Program-made: the position numbers and the translations under genes
Shown here: positions 9,187 to 18,583 of the stretch, one piece after another
Layout of the letters: every line of letters starts with the position of its first letter
Position numbering within the stretch: position 1 is the first letter of the stretch
Notes under the pieces: model-generated
The model's database searches: none
What the model was told of the DNA's origin: nothing
The model's input: the letters and a program-made list of their open reading frames with translations, nothing else
NCBI GenBank assembly: GCA_903859155.1
Contig: CAIOLO010000099.1
Location: 1-40,111 of the forward strand
Source of the DNA: an uncultured beta proteobacterium
Lineage (GTDB): Bacteria > Pseudomonadota > Gammaproteobacteria > Burkholderiales > SG8-39
Direction: 5' to 3'
DNA: 40,111 bases

Positions 9187-10043
9187 CGGCTGGTGGTCCT
9201 GGAAAACAGGCCCTGCGGCCGCCACAGCAGCACCACGATCATGATGGTGTAGATGACAAAAGCGCCCAGCTTGGGCATGTAGTATTTCCCGGCGACATCG
9301 CCGATGCCCAGCAGAATGGCCGCAAGGAACGGTCCGGTGACGCTGGAGGTGCCCCCCATGGCCACCACGATCAGGAAGTAGATCATGAACTTGAGCGGAA
9401 ACTGCGGGTCGAGTCCCAGGATCTCGGCGCCGAGCGCGCCGCCCAGCCCTGCCAGTCCGGAGCCCAGCGCGAAGGTCACACCGAAGACCGCGTTGACATT
9501 GATGCCCATGCCGCTGGCGGTGCGCGGATCATCCACGGCCGCGCGCAGGCGGCTGCCAAAGCGGGTGTTCGCCAGACCGTATTGAAGTCCGGCCGCGAGC
9601 AGGCCGCACACCACGATGATCAGCAGGCGGTAGCGGCCGATGCCGATTCCGAATACCTCAAAGCGGCCTTCCAGCGAGGGCGGAATCTGGATGAATACCT
9701 GCTGCGAGCCGGCCACATAATCGATCGCCGCCACCGACATGAACACCAGGCCGATGGTAAACAGCACCTGATCGAGGTGGCTGCGCGCATACACCGGACG
9801 GTAGATGGTGCGCTCGAGCAAGGCGCCAAGCAGCGCCGGCGCGAGGAATGCGATGGGCAGCGCCGCATAGAACGGCACGCCGAGCTTGTTGACCACCACC
9901 ACGGCCACGTAACCGCCGGCCATGGCAAAAGCCCCGTGCGCCAGATTGATGAAATTCATCAGCCCCAGGGTGACCGACAGGCCGCAGGCGAGGATGAACA
10001 GCAGCATCCCGTAGGCGATACCATCGAAAAGAATGGTCAACAT
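9183..10043 (-). CDS. livH: Branched-chain amino acid-type ABC transporter permease LivH
   Basis: This 286-residue permease has about 8 hydrophobic segments. The N-terminal ACGLSVTLGLMNFINLAHGA motif is diagnostic of LivH, and the later GLAGLGGALGAEILGLDP stretch matches the family's conserved cytoplasmic loop. It is coupled to livM by an ATGA overlap. It lies 229 bases downstream of livK, a larger gap than between the other liv genes, which may allow higher expression of the binding protein than of the permease. Confidence 0.95.
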   Translation of the reverse strand: MLTILFDGIAYGMLLFILACGLSVTLGLMNFINLAHGAFAMAGGYVAVVVVNKLGVPFYAALPIAFLAPALLGALLERTIYRPVYARSHLDQVLFTIGLVFMSVAAIDYVAGSQQVFIQIPPSLEGRFEVFGIGIGRYRLLIIVVCGLLAAGLQYGLANTRFGSRLRAAVDDPRTASGMGINVNAVFGVTFALGSGLAGLGGALGAEILGLDPQFPLKFMIYFLIVVAMGGTSSVTGPFLAAILLGIGDVAGKYYMPKLGAFVIYTIMIVVLLWRPQGLFSRTTSR

Positions 10044-10272
10044 ATGCGTTTCTCGTCAGCGTGGGGCGGTCGCAGGCAGCTTTGCGGGGAATCGCCGGAG
10101 GGCCGCGCATCGGCCGTGGCGCCGCGCGTCCCGCCTGCGATGGCGAGGAAAACGCGGTTCAGGCTCAATATTCGCAATCCGCTCAACCGCCGCTGCCCTC
10201 TGCATCGAGTCAGACCCGGGGGCTTCACCGGTGACGATGAAGCCCTTGTCCCGACCCTCTTTCGGACCCTCT
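10044..10272. other. livK-livH intergenic stretch with short tandem repeat
   Basis: There is no convincing gene in these 229 bases. A direct repeat, GACCCTCTTT, occurs at 10253-10262 and again at 10265-10274, the second copy overlapping the livK stop codon. Near 10207-10222 lies a GAGTCAGACCCGGGGG block resembling the GGGTCTGAC cores of short interspersed elements common in betaproteobacteria, but only one arm is seen. No clear terminator hairpin with a U-tract was found. Confidence 0.3.
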
Positions 10273-11454
10273 TTATTTCTTGCCTTCCTTGCCGGGGTCC
10301 TTGACGTTGGCGAAGGTGGCAAATTCAACGTTGTACAGTTCGCCGCCGACTTTTTCCACCTTGCGGATGTAGATGTTCTGAATGATGTCGCGCGTGCGCG
10401 GGTCGATGCTGATCGGGCCGCGCGGGCTCTCCCAGGCCGTGCCCCTCATGGCATTGACGAGCGCCTCGCCGTCGGTCGATCCCTTGGTCTTGTTCAGCGC
10501 CTCGTAGATCAGGTGCATGCCGTCGTAGCCGCCGACCGCCATGAAATTGGGCCGCAGGCCGTTGTTGGCTTTCTTGAAGGCGGCAATGAACGCCTTGTTG
10601 GCCGCCGAGTTGTGGTTGGCCGAATACATGTGCGCGGTGACCGTGCCGAGCACCGCATCGCCCATGTTGGGCAGCAGATCGTCGTCGGTGACGTCTCCCG
10701 GGCCGATCACCTTGATGCCGGCCTTGTCCAGGCCGCGCTCGGTGAACTGCTTCATGAAGGTTCCGCCCTGCCCGGAGGGCACGAAGATGAAGATCGCATC
10801 CGGCGAAGCGTCACGCGCGCGCTGCAGGAAGGGTGCGAAATCCGGCGATGCCAGGGGCACCTTCAGGTCCGCCACCACCGCGCCGCCCGCGCCGGTGAAG
10901 CGCTCCTTGAACGAGTTGAGCGCATCGATGCCCGGCGCATAGTCCGAGACCATCGTGACCACTTTCTTGATGTTGTTCTTGATCGCCCAGTCGGCGATGA
11001 TCACCGATGACTGCGGCAGCGTAAAACTGGTGCGCACCACAAACGGCGAGCTCTCGGTGATCATCGAGGTGCCCGCGGCCATGACCACCAGCGGAACCTT
11101 CGCCTGCGTGGCCAGCGGCGCCGCGGCCAGCGCGGCGGGGGTGACGCCGAAGCCGGCGATGAAGCTCACCTTGTCATTGACGATCAGCTCCTGGGCGACG
11201 CGGCGGGTATTGTCGGGAACCGCACCGTCATCCTTGACGATCAGTTCGATTTTCTTGCCGGCAACGGTGTTGCCTTTTTGCTGCATGTAGAGCTTCACGG
11301 CGGCTTCGATCTGTTTGCCGGTGGACGCCTGCGGCCCGGTCATCGGCACAATCAGCCCGACTTTGACGGTGGCCTGCGCGTACACCGAGCCCACGCCTGC
11401 GGTCAGCAGCATGGTCGCGCCAAGCAATGAGTTCAGATATTTGTTACTGAGCAT
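10273..11454 (-). CDS. livK: ABC transporter substrate-binding protein (LivK type)
   Basis: This 393-residue periplasmic binding protein has a signal peptide (residues ~1-27, ending VYA-QA). The mature N-terminus VKVGLIVPMTGPQASTG is typical of the leucine/amide/aromatic-acid binding family (Peripla_BP_6). It captures ligand for the LivHMGF permease encoded downstream. A very strong ribosome site, GAGGAGGAA, sits 6 bases before the ATG. A perfect 12-base palindrome, CCTGAATTCAGG (11484-11495), in the leader could be an operator. Ligand specificity is not deducible. The LivK symbol denotes family only. Confidence 0.93.
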   Translation of the reverse strand: MLSNKYLNSLLGATMLLTAGVGSVYAQATVKVGLIVPMTGPQASTGKQIEAAVKLYMQQKGNTVAGKKIELIVKDDGAVPDNTRRVAQELIVNDKVSFIAGFGVTPAALAAAPLATQAKVPLVVMAAGTSMITESSPFVVRTSFTLPQSSVIIADWAIKNNIKKVVTMVSDYAPGIDALNSFKERFTGAGGAVVADLKVPLASPDFAPFLQRARDASPDAIFIFVPSGQGGTFMKQFTERGLDKAGIKVIGPGDVTDDDLLPNMGDAVLGTVTAHMYSANHNSAANKAFIAAFKKANNGLRPNFMAVGGYDGMHLIYEALNKTKGSTDGEALVNAMRGTAWESPRGPISIDPRTRDIIQNIYIRKVEKVGGELYNVEFATFANVKDPGKEGKK

Positions 11455-11725
11455 GAACGTTCCTCCTCTTTGAATCGGTTAGCCCTGAATTCAGGCCGGT
11501 AAATTTCGCGAACCGGCGATCTCTGCAACGACAGCAAGCATCGCCGCGGAAGCCTCCACTTCCATTCTGTGCGATTGCGCCCAAGTCCCGTGAACCACTG
11601 TACCCGGTAAAAGCGCCTGCCGCTGGAACGCCACTGTAGTGCATCTGCGGCCGGCGCGTCCACAGGCTCCGGTCAGAGCGGGAGCCAAGGCGTGTCTAGG
11701 TTGCCGTGTCGGCCTCACGCCACGT

Positions 11726-11739
11726 TTGATATAGGTCAA
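11726..11739 (+). promoter_or_regulatory. FNR/Anr-type box in the livK-Bug divergent region
   Basis: TTGAT-ATAG-GTCAA matches the FNR/Anr consensus TTGAT-N4-ATCAA at 9 of 10 defined positions. It lies about 60 bases before the Bug gene ATG, suggesting oxygen-responsive control of that gene or, less likely, of livK. The remainder of the 344-base divergent region (11455-11798) holds the livK leader palindrome at 11484-11495 and nothing else clear. Confidence 0.45.
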
Positions 11740-11798
11740 GGCTTGGTCCGCCGGTCAGCCTACGGTGCCGGTATTCTTCTGGCAGAGCGAGGTTGGGC

Positions 11799-12812
11799 AT
11801 GCGCGGCAATCAAATCGGGTCACGGGCACGCCGGGCCGCGGTCTTCGAATCCGCAGTGCTTGCCGCCGGCGTCGCGCTGGCGGCGCTGTTCGCGGCGCCT
11901 TGCGCGCTCGCCCAGTATCCGGCCCGACCGGTCAAGCTCATCGTCGGCCTGGCGCCCGGCGGCGCCCCCGACATCGCGGCGCGAATCGTCGCGGGAAAAC
12001 TCTCGCCGCTGCTCGGCCAGACGGCGATCGTGGAGAACCGCATCGGTTCGAACGGCAACATCGGCACGGAATTCGTCGCCAGATCGGCCCCCGACGGCTA
12101 CACGCTGTTGATGTCCAACGACAGCATGATGACCATCAATCCGCACATCTACGCGAGGATGCCGGTCGATGTGCTCAAGGACCTCGCGCCGGTGGCGCCG
12201 GTGGGCCAGACCAGCAATTTTTTCCTGACCGTGCACCCCTCGGTACCGGTGAAGAATTTCCAGGAATTCATCGAATACGCAAGGCGCGCCAATCCGCCGC
12301 TTGCCTACGCCTCGGTGGGCTACGGCAGCCAGCACCACATGGCGATGGAAATGCTCAAGGCGCGCGCCGGCATCAACCTGCTGCACGTTCCGTACAAGGG
12401 CGGCGCGCCGGCGGCCACTGCCACGCTCGCCGGCGAAGTCGCGGTGATGATCGGCGGCGCCTCGAGCGTGAACATCATGACCTCGGGAAAGCTGCGCGGA
12501 CTCGCGGCCACCGGCCGCAGCCGCTCGCCGCTGTTTCCCGAGCTGCCGGTGATCAGCGAGTTTTATCCCGGTTATGAGCTGAGCACCTGGATCGGCATAT
12601 TTTCGCCGGTCGGCCTGAGCGACGCGGTGGGCGCGAGGCTGCGCGCCGAGGTCGCCAAGGTGCTGGCAATGCCCGATGTGGGCAAGAGTTTCACGGCGGC
12701 CGGCCTGGAGCCCTACAACAGCACCCGCGAGGAATTTGCCGAGCGCTTGCGCGCCGATTACGAAAAATATGGCAAGCTCGTCAAGATGGTGGGCGTCAAG
12801 GTCGAGGAATGA
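11799..12812 (+). CDS. Bug family tripartite tricarboxylate transporter substrate-binding protein (TctC-like)
   Basis: This 337-residue periplasmic binding protein has a longer signal peptide (basic start, hydrophobic core ~20-38, cleavage near ALA-QY). The Bug signatures VKLIVGLAPGGAPDIAAR and IVENRIGSNGNIGTE follow. It is a homologue of the Bug gene at 2016-2990; both share YASxGxGSQHHxxMEMLKxRAG and a DYEKYGK/DYDKYGK end. The ATG at 11799 has GCGAGG about 6 bases upstream. No permease genes are present. It is followed 97 bases later by an amidohydrolase in the same direction, probably one transcription unit; the pair may serve uptake and breakdown of one compound (inference). Confidence 0.92.
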   Translation: MRGNQIGSRARRAAVFESAVLAAGVALAALFAAPCALAQYPARPVKLIVGLAPGGAPDIAARIVAGKLSPLLGQTAIVENRIGSNGNIGTEFVARSAPDGYTLLMSNDSMMTINPHIYARMPVDVLKDLAPVAPVGQTSNFFLTVHPSVPVKNFQEFIEYARRANPPLAYASVGYGSQHHMAMEMLKARAGINLLHVPYKGGAPAATATLAGEVAVMIGGASSVNIMTSGKLRGLAATGRSRSPLFPELPVISEFYPGYELSTWIGIFSPVGLSDAVGARLRAEVAKVLAMPDVGKSFTAAGLEPYNSTREEFAERLRADYEKYGKLVKMVGVKVEE

Positions 12813-12909
12813 CTGCGGGGCTGACCCCGGAAAATCTGCTGTCACCGTCAACTTCGCCGCGCCCGCTGTCGCTTCGCCGAACATCCCCTTTCAACAACGG
12901 ATTCATGCC

Positions 12910-13899
12910 ATGAAAATCGACGTTCATTGCCACCAGATCGAGGAATTCTTCCACGACGCCCTGAAATCGCTGCCCGGGGTCACGGTGAAGGTGAATCCCG
13001 ACCGCTTCAGCTATCTGCTCAAGGACGGCAAGACCTGGCTGCCGTTCCGGCCGGAAATGTTCCATCCGGACCATCTGATCCGCGAGATGGACCGCAAGGG
13101 CATCGACATGTCGGTCATTTCGATGAATACGCCTAGCGTCTACATTTTCGAGGAAAAGCGGCGCATCGCGCTGGCGCGGCAATTGAACGACTCGATCATG
13201 GCGCGGGCAAAGCGCAATCCGGATCGGATCCGGGGGTTTGCGACGCTGCCCCTGCCGGATGCCGAGGCCTCGCTGCGCGAACTCGATCGCATCGCCGACG
13301 CGCCGGGCATCGTGGGCATCGGCGTGGGCTCCAACCTGGACGGGGTCGCGCTCGACGATGCGCGGCTGGAGCCGGTGTGGGCGCGCATCAGCGAGCTCGG
13401 GCTGCCCCTGTACGAGCATCCGATGGTGCCGACCTTCGCCGCGCAGCTGCCCGGCTATGCGCTGCCCATCCGGGTCGGCTTTCCGTTCGACACTTCGCTG
13501 TGCGTGACGCGCATGATCTATGGCGGCGTATTCGAGCGGCATCCCGGATTGCAGTTCATCGTCGCGCATACCGGCTCGGCCTTCATCGGCCTGCTCGAGC
13601 GCCTGGACCACGGCTATCAGCTGTTCCACGAATGCAGCGAACACATCTCCCAGCCGCCCAGCGTGTTCGCGCGCCGCAACCTGTACTACGACACCTGCGT
13701 GTTCTCGAAATCCTTCATCGAAATGGCGGTCGGCGAACTGGGCGTGGACCGCTTCCTGTTCGGCACGGATTATCCGTTCATCATTTCCGACCCCTCCTAC
13801 ATCGAGGCGCTCGGGCTCCCGGAGGAGCAGAAGCAGCAGATATTCAGCGGCAACGCGAAGCGGCTGTTTGCCAGGCGCCTCGCTCTGGCCAGCCCCTGA
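12910..13899 (+). CDS. Amidohydrolase family protein (COG2159)
   Basis: This 329-residue metal-dependent hydrolase or decarboxylase starts directly at MKIDVHCH, giving the HxH metal motif at residues 6-8. Later motifs are YEHPMVP (His), IVAHTGSAFIGLLERLDHGY (metal His) and FGTDYPF (catalytic Asp). Unlike the two amidohydrolases at the left edge it has no basic tail. The family includes aminocarboxymuconate-semialdehyde decarboxylase and related enzymes of aromatic breakdown. The reading frame is open upstream but has no start closer to the Bug gene that fits the fold. It converges on phoR with 93 bases between. Confidence 0.9.
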   Translation: MKIDVHCHQIEEFFHDALKSLPGVTVKVNPDRFSYLLKDGKTWLPFRPEMFHPDHLIREMDRKGIDMSVISMNTPSVYIFEEKRRIALARQLNDSIMARAKRNPDRIRGFATLPLPDAEASLRELDRIADAPGIVGIGVGSNLDGVALDDARLEPVWARISELGLPLYEHPMVPTFAAQLPGYALPIRVGFPFDTSLCVTRMIYGGVFERHPGLQFIVAHTGSAFIGLLERLDHGYQLFHECSEHISQPPSVFARRNLYYDTCVFSKSFIEMAVGELGVDRFLFGTDYPFIISDPSYIEALGLPEEQKQQIFSGNAKRLFARRLALASP

Positions 13900-13992
13900 T
13901 ATATCTCAATCACAGATAAAAACGTCGCGGATAGGTACGTCGAGTAACGAATAATTTATCGTAATTGGCAAGATTATTGCCGCGACGCTGCC

Positions 13993-15312
13993 TCAGTTCA
14001 GCGCAACGCTGCGCGGCTGCACTGCCAGCACCCGGCTGCGGGGAAAACGCACGGTGAAGCAGCTGCCCTTGCCGGCTTCGCTTTCGATCGCCAGCGTCGC
14101 CTGGTGGCGCGCCAGCGCGTGTTTGGCAATCGCCAGTCCGAGGCCGGTGCCGCCGGTCTCGCGCGAGCGGCTGCGGTCCACCCGGTAGAAGCGTTCGGTC
14201 AGGCGCGGCAGGTGCTCGGCGGCGATGCCGATGCCGCTGTCGGTGACGCAGTACTCTGCGCCGTCGCCGGCCGCACGCCATTGAATGCGGATGCTGCCCC
14301 CCGGCGGCGTGTAGCGCACCGCGTTGTTGGCCAGATTGCTGAAGGCGCTGGTGATTTCTCCGGTGTTGCCGGTCAGGTCGACGCCCGGCTCGACCTCGAC
14401 GCTCAGGCTGTGGCGCCCGGCCGAGAGCGACTCGGCTTCGTTCCTGACCTGGGCGAGCAAAGCCGCCATGTCGATGCGCTCGTCCCCGGGCGGCTGCAGC
14501 GCCGATTCCAGCGTGGACAGCGTGAGCAGGTCTTCGATGATGCTCTGCATGCGGTGGCCCTGTTCGGCCATCAGGTTCAGGTAGTCGCGCGAGCGGCTCG
14601 CATCGAGCTTGAGATCGCGCACCGTCTCGAGAAAACCGATCAGTACCGTCAGGGGCGTGCGCAATTCATGCGAGACATTGGCGACAAAATCGCGGCGCAT
14701 GATGCCCAGTTTGTACGCCTGGGTCACATCGCGCGACAGCAGCAGGTGGTGCGAGTCGACATAGGGCACCATCTGGATCGACAGGATCAGTTCATCCGGT
14801 CGCGCCGTGGCGATTTCCAGCGGTTCGGCATAGTTGGCGCTTTTGATGTAACCGGCGAACTCGGGCTGGCGCACCAGGTTGGTGATCGGCTGGCCGATGT
14901 CGCTTTCCCTGCTGATGGAAAAGTGCGCCTCGGCCGAATCGTTGCACCAGACGATCTGCATGTCGGGCCCGAGTATGGTGACACCGTAGGGCAGGGCGCG
15001 CCCGGCCTGTTGGGAGCGGGCCAGCAGGCGGGCGAAGCGACGGCGTTGGCGGACCTCCAACCGATGTCTGCGGTATAGCCCGGCAAATACCTCGTCCCAG
15101 ACGCCCGAACTCTCCGGAATCGGATCGGTGCTAGCACCTGACACCCAGCGGTTCAGCAGGGCAAGGTGGCGCAGGTGATAGGCAAGCAATGCGATGAGGG
15201 TCGTGCAAAATAATGCCCAGCCCCAATGATCAGCAAGCAGGAGACCGGTAGCGATGGCGCCCAGAGCCGCAGCGAGCAGCATTGCCATGGTTCGCAGCAC
15301 CAGGCCGTTCAT
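13993..15312 (-). CDS. phoR: Phosphate regulon sensor histidine kinase PhoR
   Basis: This 439-residue inner-membrane kinase has two close N-terminal membrane segments (~7-27 and 32-50), a basic linker and a PAS domain (~100-200). The HisKA motif FVANVSHELRTPL has the phospho-accepting His at ~215. The HATPase domain carries an N-box (NLANNAVRYTPPGG), G1 (DSGIGI) and G2 (GGTGLGLAI). There is no large periplasmic domain, as in PhoR proteins that sense phosphate through PstSCAB-PhoU. It phosphorylates PhoB when phosphate is low. It is last in the pst-pho cluster, 98 bases after phoB. Confidence 0.95.
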   Translation of the reverse strand: MNGLVLRTMAMLLAAALGAIATGLLLADHWGWALFCTTLIALLAYHLRHLALLNRWVSGASTDPIPESSGVWDEVFAGLYRRHRLEVRQRRRFARLLARSQQAGRALPYGVTILGPDMQIVWCNDSAEAHFSISRESDIGQPITNLVRQPEFAGYIKSANYAEPLEIATARPDELILSIQMVPYVDSHHLLLSRDVTQAYKLGIMRRDFVANVSHELRTPLTVLIGFLETVRDLKLDASRSRDYLNLMAEQGHRMQSIIEDLLTLSTLESALQPPGDERIDMAALLAQVRNEAESLSAGRHSLSVEVEPGVDLTGNTGEITSAFSNLANNAVRYTPPGGSIRIQWRAAGDGAEYCVTDSGIGIAAEHLPRLTERFYRVDRSRSRETGGTGLGLAIAKHALARHQATLAIESEAGKGSCFTVRFPRSRVLAVQPRSVALN

Positions 15313-15410
15313 GGGCGGAACGCCGTGAATCTCATCAGGAAATTATCGCACGACAACTCAGCCCGTCGCGGATCGAATCCGGGGTGACGATGCCGCAATG
15401 ATGGTGCTGT

Positions 15411-16103
15411 TCAGGGCAGTTCGCGGCAGAAACGGTAACCGGTGCCGCGCACCGTGTCGAGCAGGCGGTCGTGGCCGGTGGGTTCCAGCGCCTGGCGCAG
15501 GCGCCGGATGTGCACATCCACCGTGCGCTCCTCGACAAAAACATGGTCGCCCCAGACTTCGTCGAGCAACTGTGCGCGTGAATAAACGCGTTCGGGGTGG
15601 GTGATGAACCAGTGCAGCAACCGGAATTCGGTAGGCCCCGCCGCCACGGCTTTGCCGTTGCCGGTGATGCGGTGCGCGGTCGGATCCAGGCGCAGGCCGG
15701 CGATCTCCACCGCATCGTCGGTGAGTTGCGGCGCGCGCCGGCGCATCACCGCCTTGATGCGGGCGATCAGTTCGCGCGGCGAGAATGGCTTGGTCACATA
15801 ATCATCGGCGCCGCTTTCCAGAGCGAGAATCTTTTCCTGCTCGGTGGCGCGCGCGGTCAGCATGATGATCGGGATGTCGCGGGTGCGCTCGGCGGCGCGC
15901 AACTGGCGCGCGTAGGCCACCCCGGAGGTGCCCGGCAGCATCCAGTCGAGCAGCACCAGATCGGGAAGCGCGGCGCGCACATGTTCCTCGGCCTGCTGCA
16001 CGTTGGCCGCGCGCAGCACATGGTGGCCGGCATGCTCCAGATTAACCGCAATCAGCTCCTGAATCGCCGGTTCGTCCTCGACCACCAGAATGGCACCGCT
16101 CAT
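15411..16103 (-). CDS. phoB: Phosphate regulon response regulator PhoB
   Basis: This 230-residue OmpR-family regulator has an acidic pocket (VVEDEP) and the phospho-acceptor Asp in LVLLDWMLPG at ~53. The conserved Lys lies in DDYVTKPFSPREL, a PhoB-typical stretch. A winged-helix DNA-binding domain spans ~130-228, with VDVHIRRLRQALEP and DTVRGTGYRF. Phosphorylated PhoB binds tandem Pho boxes. Candidate boxes are found upstream of pstS, ppk, the rsbV-like gene, the phytase-like gene and near the phoX-like gene in this window. GGAGA lies about 11 bases before the ATG. Confidence 0.96.
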   Translation of the reverse strand: MSGAILVVEDEPAIQELIAVNLEHAGHHVLRAANVQQAEEHVRAALPDLVLLDWMLPGTSGVAYARQLRAAERTRDIPIIMLTARATEQEKILALESGADDYVTKPFSPRELIARIKAVMRRRAPQLTDDAVEIAGLRLDPTAHRITGNGKAVAAGPTEFRLLHWFITHPERVYSRAQLLDEVWGDHVFVEERTVDVHIRRLRQALEPTGHDRLLDTVRGTGYRFCRELP

Positions 16104-16160
16104 TTTTTGGAATGTCTCCGCTTCAGTTCATCGCAGGTGGCGAACGCCGGGCACCGTCTC

Positions 16161-16874
16161 TCAGGCTTTTGGGAACATTTTTCCATCCGCACCCATTTCA
16201 AGCTTGGTGTGGCGGATGTCGGTTCCCATGACGATGTAGATCACTTGCTCGCAGATATTCTTCGAATGATCGCCGATGCGCTCGATGGCCTTGGCTATCC
16301 AGATGATGTCCAGCGAGGTCGATATGGTTCTTGGGTCCTCCATCATGTAGGTGATGAGCTGGCGGATGACCGACTTGAACTCGAAGTCGATGACGCGGTC
16401 CTCGGTGATGATGCGCCCGGCATCTTCCACATCCAGGCGTGCGAAGGCATCCAGCGCCTGGCGCAGCATGTTGACCGCGGCATCACCGGTGTGGCGGATA
16501 TTGGCGAAGTGCTGCACATCCACCACGCCGTGTTCGTGGATCTGCCGCGCCATGCGCGCCACCTTGTGCGCCTCATCGCCGATACGCTCCAGGTCCGTCA
16601 CCACCTTGGTGACCGCCATGATCAGACGAAGATCGGTCGCCGCCGGCTGGCGCCGGACGATGATGTGGCTGCAATCGGTGTCGATCTGGACTTCGAAAGC
16701 ATTAACCCTGACTTCAGTTGCGACGATCTGGTCCGCGAGCGAAAGATTGCCGTTGGAGAATGCCTGGATGGCGCCGCGCACCTGCGACTCCACCAGCCCG
16801 CCCATCTGCAGCACCTGGGAGCGCAAGGCTTCGAGCTCGTTGTCGAACTGCTTGGAAAGATGATCGTTGGCCAT
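16161..16874 (-). CDS. phoU: Phosphate signalling complex protein PhoU
   Basis: This 237-residue helical protein is made of two PhoU repeats. The metal-contacting E/DxxxD-type helices are visible as TDLERIGDEAHKVARM and KAIERIGDHSKNICEQ. PhoU links the state of the PstSCAB transporter to PhoR and keeps the Pho response off when phosphate is plentiful. It starts 12 bases after pstB with GGAGA as ribosome site. Length and both motifs are standard. Confidence 0.96.
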   Translation of the reverse strand: MANDHLSKQFDNELEALRSQVLQMGGLVESQVRGAIQAFSNGNLSLADQIVATEVRVNAFEVQIDTDCSHIIVRRQPAATDLRLIMAVTKVVTDLERIGDEAHKVARMARQIHEHGVVDVQHFANIRHTGDAAVNMLRQALDAFARLDVEDAGRIITEDRVIDFEFKSVIRQLITYMMEDPRTISTSLDIIWIAKAIERIGDHSKNICEQVIYIVMGTDIRHTKLEMGADGKMFPKA

Positions 16875-16886
16875 GGAATTCTCCGC

Positions 16887-17693
16887 TCAGCCGAACCGGC
16901 CGGTGATGTAGTCTTCGGTTTCTTTTCGCTTTGGCTTGATGAAGATCTCGTCGGTCACGCCAAACTCCATCAGCTCCCCCAGGTACATGTAGGCGGTGAA
17001 ATCGGACACCCGCGCCGCCTGCTGCATGTTATGGGTCACGATGACAATCGTATAGTCGTTTTTCAGCTCCTGCACCAGTTCCTCGATGCGCGCGGTGGAG
17101 ATGGGATCCAGAGCCGATGCCGGCTCATCGAGCAGGAGGATCTCAGGCTTCACCGCAATGCCGCGCGCGATGCACAGGCGCTGCTGCTGTCCGCCTGACA
17201 GGCTCATGCCACTCTGGCGCAGCTTGTCCCTGACTTCCTCCCACAGCGCCGCCTTGCGCAAGGCCCATTCGACGCGCTCCTCCATGGCTCTGCCGCTGAG
17301 GCTTTCATACAAATTCACGCCGAAAGCAATGTTGTCGAAAATCGACATGGGAAAGGGGGTGGGTTTCTGGAACACCATGCCCACCTTGGCGCGCAGGCGG
17401 TTCACGTCCTGTTTGGGTGAAAGTACGTTCTCGCCGTCGATCAGGATTTCGCCGCGTGCCCCCTGGTGCGGATACAGCGTGTAGATCCTGTTGAAGGTGC
17501 GCAGCAGTGTCGATTTGCCGCAACCGGAGGGGCCGATGAAGGCGGTGACCTTGCCCTCCGGAATCTCCAGGTTGACGTGTTTCAGGGCATGAAAGCTGCC
17601 GTAATAGAAATTGAGATCATTGACCTTGATCTTGGTCCGCGTCGTGGGTTTGGATCCAGTCTGCGGCAGGGCGGTTTGCAATACGGCGCTCAT
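16887..17693 (-). CDS. pstB: Phosphate ABC transporter ATP-binding protein PstB
   Basis: This 268-residue ATPase has Walker A ([16 protein letters not shown]), signature [14 protein letters not shown] and Walker B ([14 protein letters not shown]), the exact forms seen in PstB. It drives high-affinity phosphate import through PstCA. The first ~20 residues before [10 protein letters not shown] are a variable extension. ATG at 17693 is chosen, with GAGAGG about 8 bases upstream; a TTG one codon earlier is also possible. It lies 37 bases after pstA. Confidence 0.97.
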   Translation of the reverse strand: MSAVLQTALPQTGSKPTTRTKIKVNDLNFYYGSFHALKHVNLEIPEGKVTAFIGPSGCGKSTLLRTFNRIYTLYPHQGARGEILIDGENVLSPKQDVNRLRAKVGMVFQKPTPFPMSIFDNIAFGVNLYESLSGRAMEERVEWALRKAALWEEVRDKLRQSGMSLSGGQQQRLCIARGIAVKPEILLLDEPASALDPISTARIEELVQELKNDYTIVIVTHNMQQAARVSDFTAYMYLGELMEFGVTDEIFIKPKRKETEDYITGRFG

Positions 17694-17730
17694 CAATCAA
17701 CCTCTCATCGGGTGCTGCGTTTGTGCCGGG

Positions 17731-18573
17731 CTAGTGCAGCGGCGTGGTATTGCGGAAGAAAACGCGTGCCAGAATGTTCAATAGCAGCACGCTCAGGGTG
17801 ATCAAGAGCGCGCCGGCCCAGGCCAGCTGCTGCCAGTTTTCGTACGGGCTCATCGCGAACTGGAATATCACCACCGGCAGGTTGGCCATGGGTGCATTCA
17901 TGTCCATCGACCAGAACTGGTTGTTCAGCGAAGTAAACAGCAGGGGCGCGGTTTCGCCGCTGATGCGCGCCACCGCCAGCAGGATGCCGGTGATGATGCC
18001 CGCCTTGGCGGCGCGGACCGTTACCATGGTGATGACTTTCCAGTGCGGCGCGCCCAGGGCGGCTGCGGCTTCGCGCAAGGTATCCGGAACCAGGCGCAGC
18101 ATATTTTCGGTGGTGCGCGTGACCACCGGGATAACGATCAGCGACAGCGCCAGGGTTCCCGCCCAGCCGGAGAAATGACCCATCTGCAGCACGAGGGCGG
18201 AGTAAATGAACAGGCCGATGACAATCGAAGGCGCCGAAAGCAGGATGTCGCTCACGAACCGCGTTGCCGGCGCCAGCCAGCCGTGGTTGCCGTATTCGGC
18301 CAGGTGAATGCCCGCCATGATGCCCACGGGAGTGCCGATCAGGGTGCCGATGGTGGCCATGAGAAGGCTGCCAAAAATCGCATTGGCAAGGCCTCCGATG
18401 CTGCCCGGAGGCGGGGTCGTCTGCGTGAACAGCGCCATCGACAGGCCGGCGAAGCCATGCCCGAACAGCACCACCAGTATCCAGCCCAGCCAGAAAAGGC
18501 CGAATGCCATGGCGAGCAAGGAAAGGATCAGGTTAATCCGGTTGACGAGCAACCTGCGGGTGTAAAGGTCCAT
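17731..18573 (-). CDS. pstA: Phosphate ABC transporter permease PstA
   Basis: This 280-residue inner-membrane permease has six hydrophobic segments. The binding-protein-dependent transport loop ([26 protein letters not shown]) contacts PstB. The preceding [16 protein letters not shown] is characteristic of PstA. It forms a heterodimer with PstC for phosphate passage. The gene starts 10 bases after pstC; no strong ribosome site is seen, so translation may depend on coupling. Confidence 0.96.
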   Translation of the reverse strand: MDLYTRRLLVNRINLILSLLAMAFGLFWLGWILVVLFGHGFAGLSMALFTQTTPPPGSIGGLANAIFGSLLMATIGTLIGTPVGIMAGIHLAEYGNHGWLAPATRFVSDILLSAPSIVIGLFIYSALVLQMGHFSGWAGTLALSLIVIPVVTRTTENMLRLVPDTLREAAAALGAPHWKVITMVTVRAAKAGIITGILLAVARISGETAPLLFTSLNNQFWSMDMNAPMANLPVVIFQFAMSPYENWQQLAWAGALLITLSVLLLNILARVFFRNTTPLH

Positions 18574-18583
18574 GGTGCGTCGA

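Noticed and set aside
12812-12850. GGGGCTGACCCCGG block after the second Bug gene as a REP element
   Set aside because: The palindromic core is short, and only a loosely similar sequence is found near 10210; two dissimilar copies do not make a repeat family.
13922-13987. CGTCGCGG ... CCGCGACG inverted arms between the amidohydrolase and phoR as a terminator
   Set aside because: The arms are 8 bases with a ~50-base loop and no U-tract; too weak to call.
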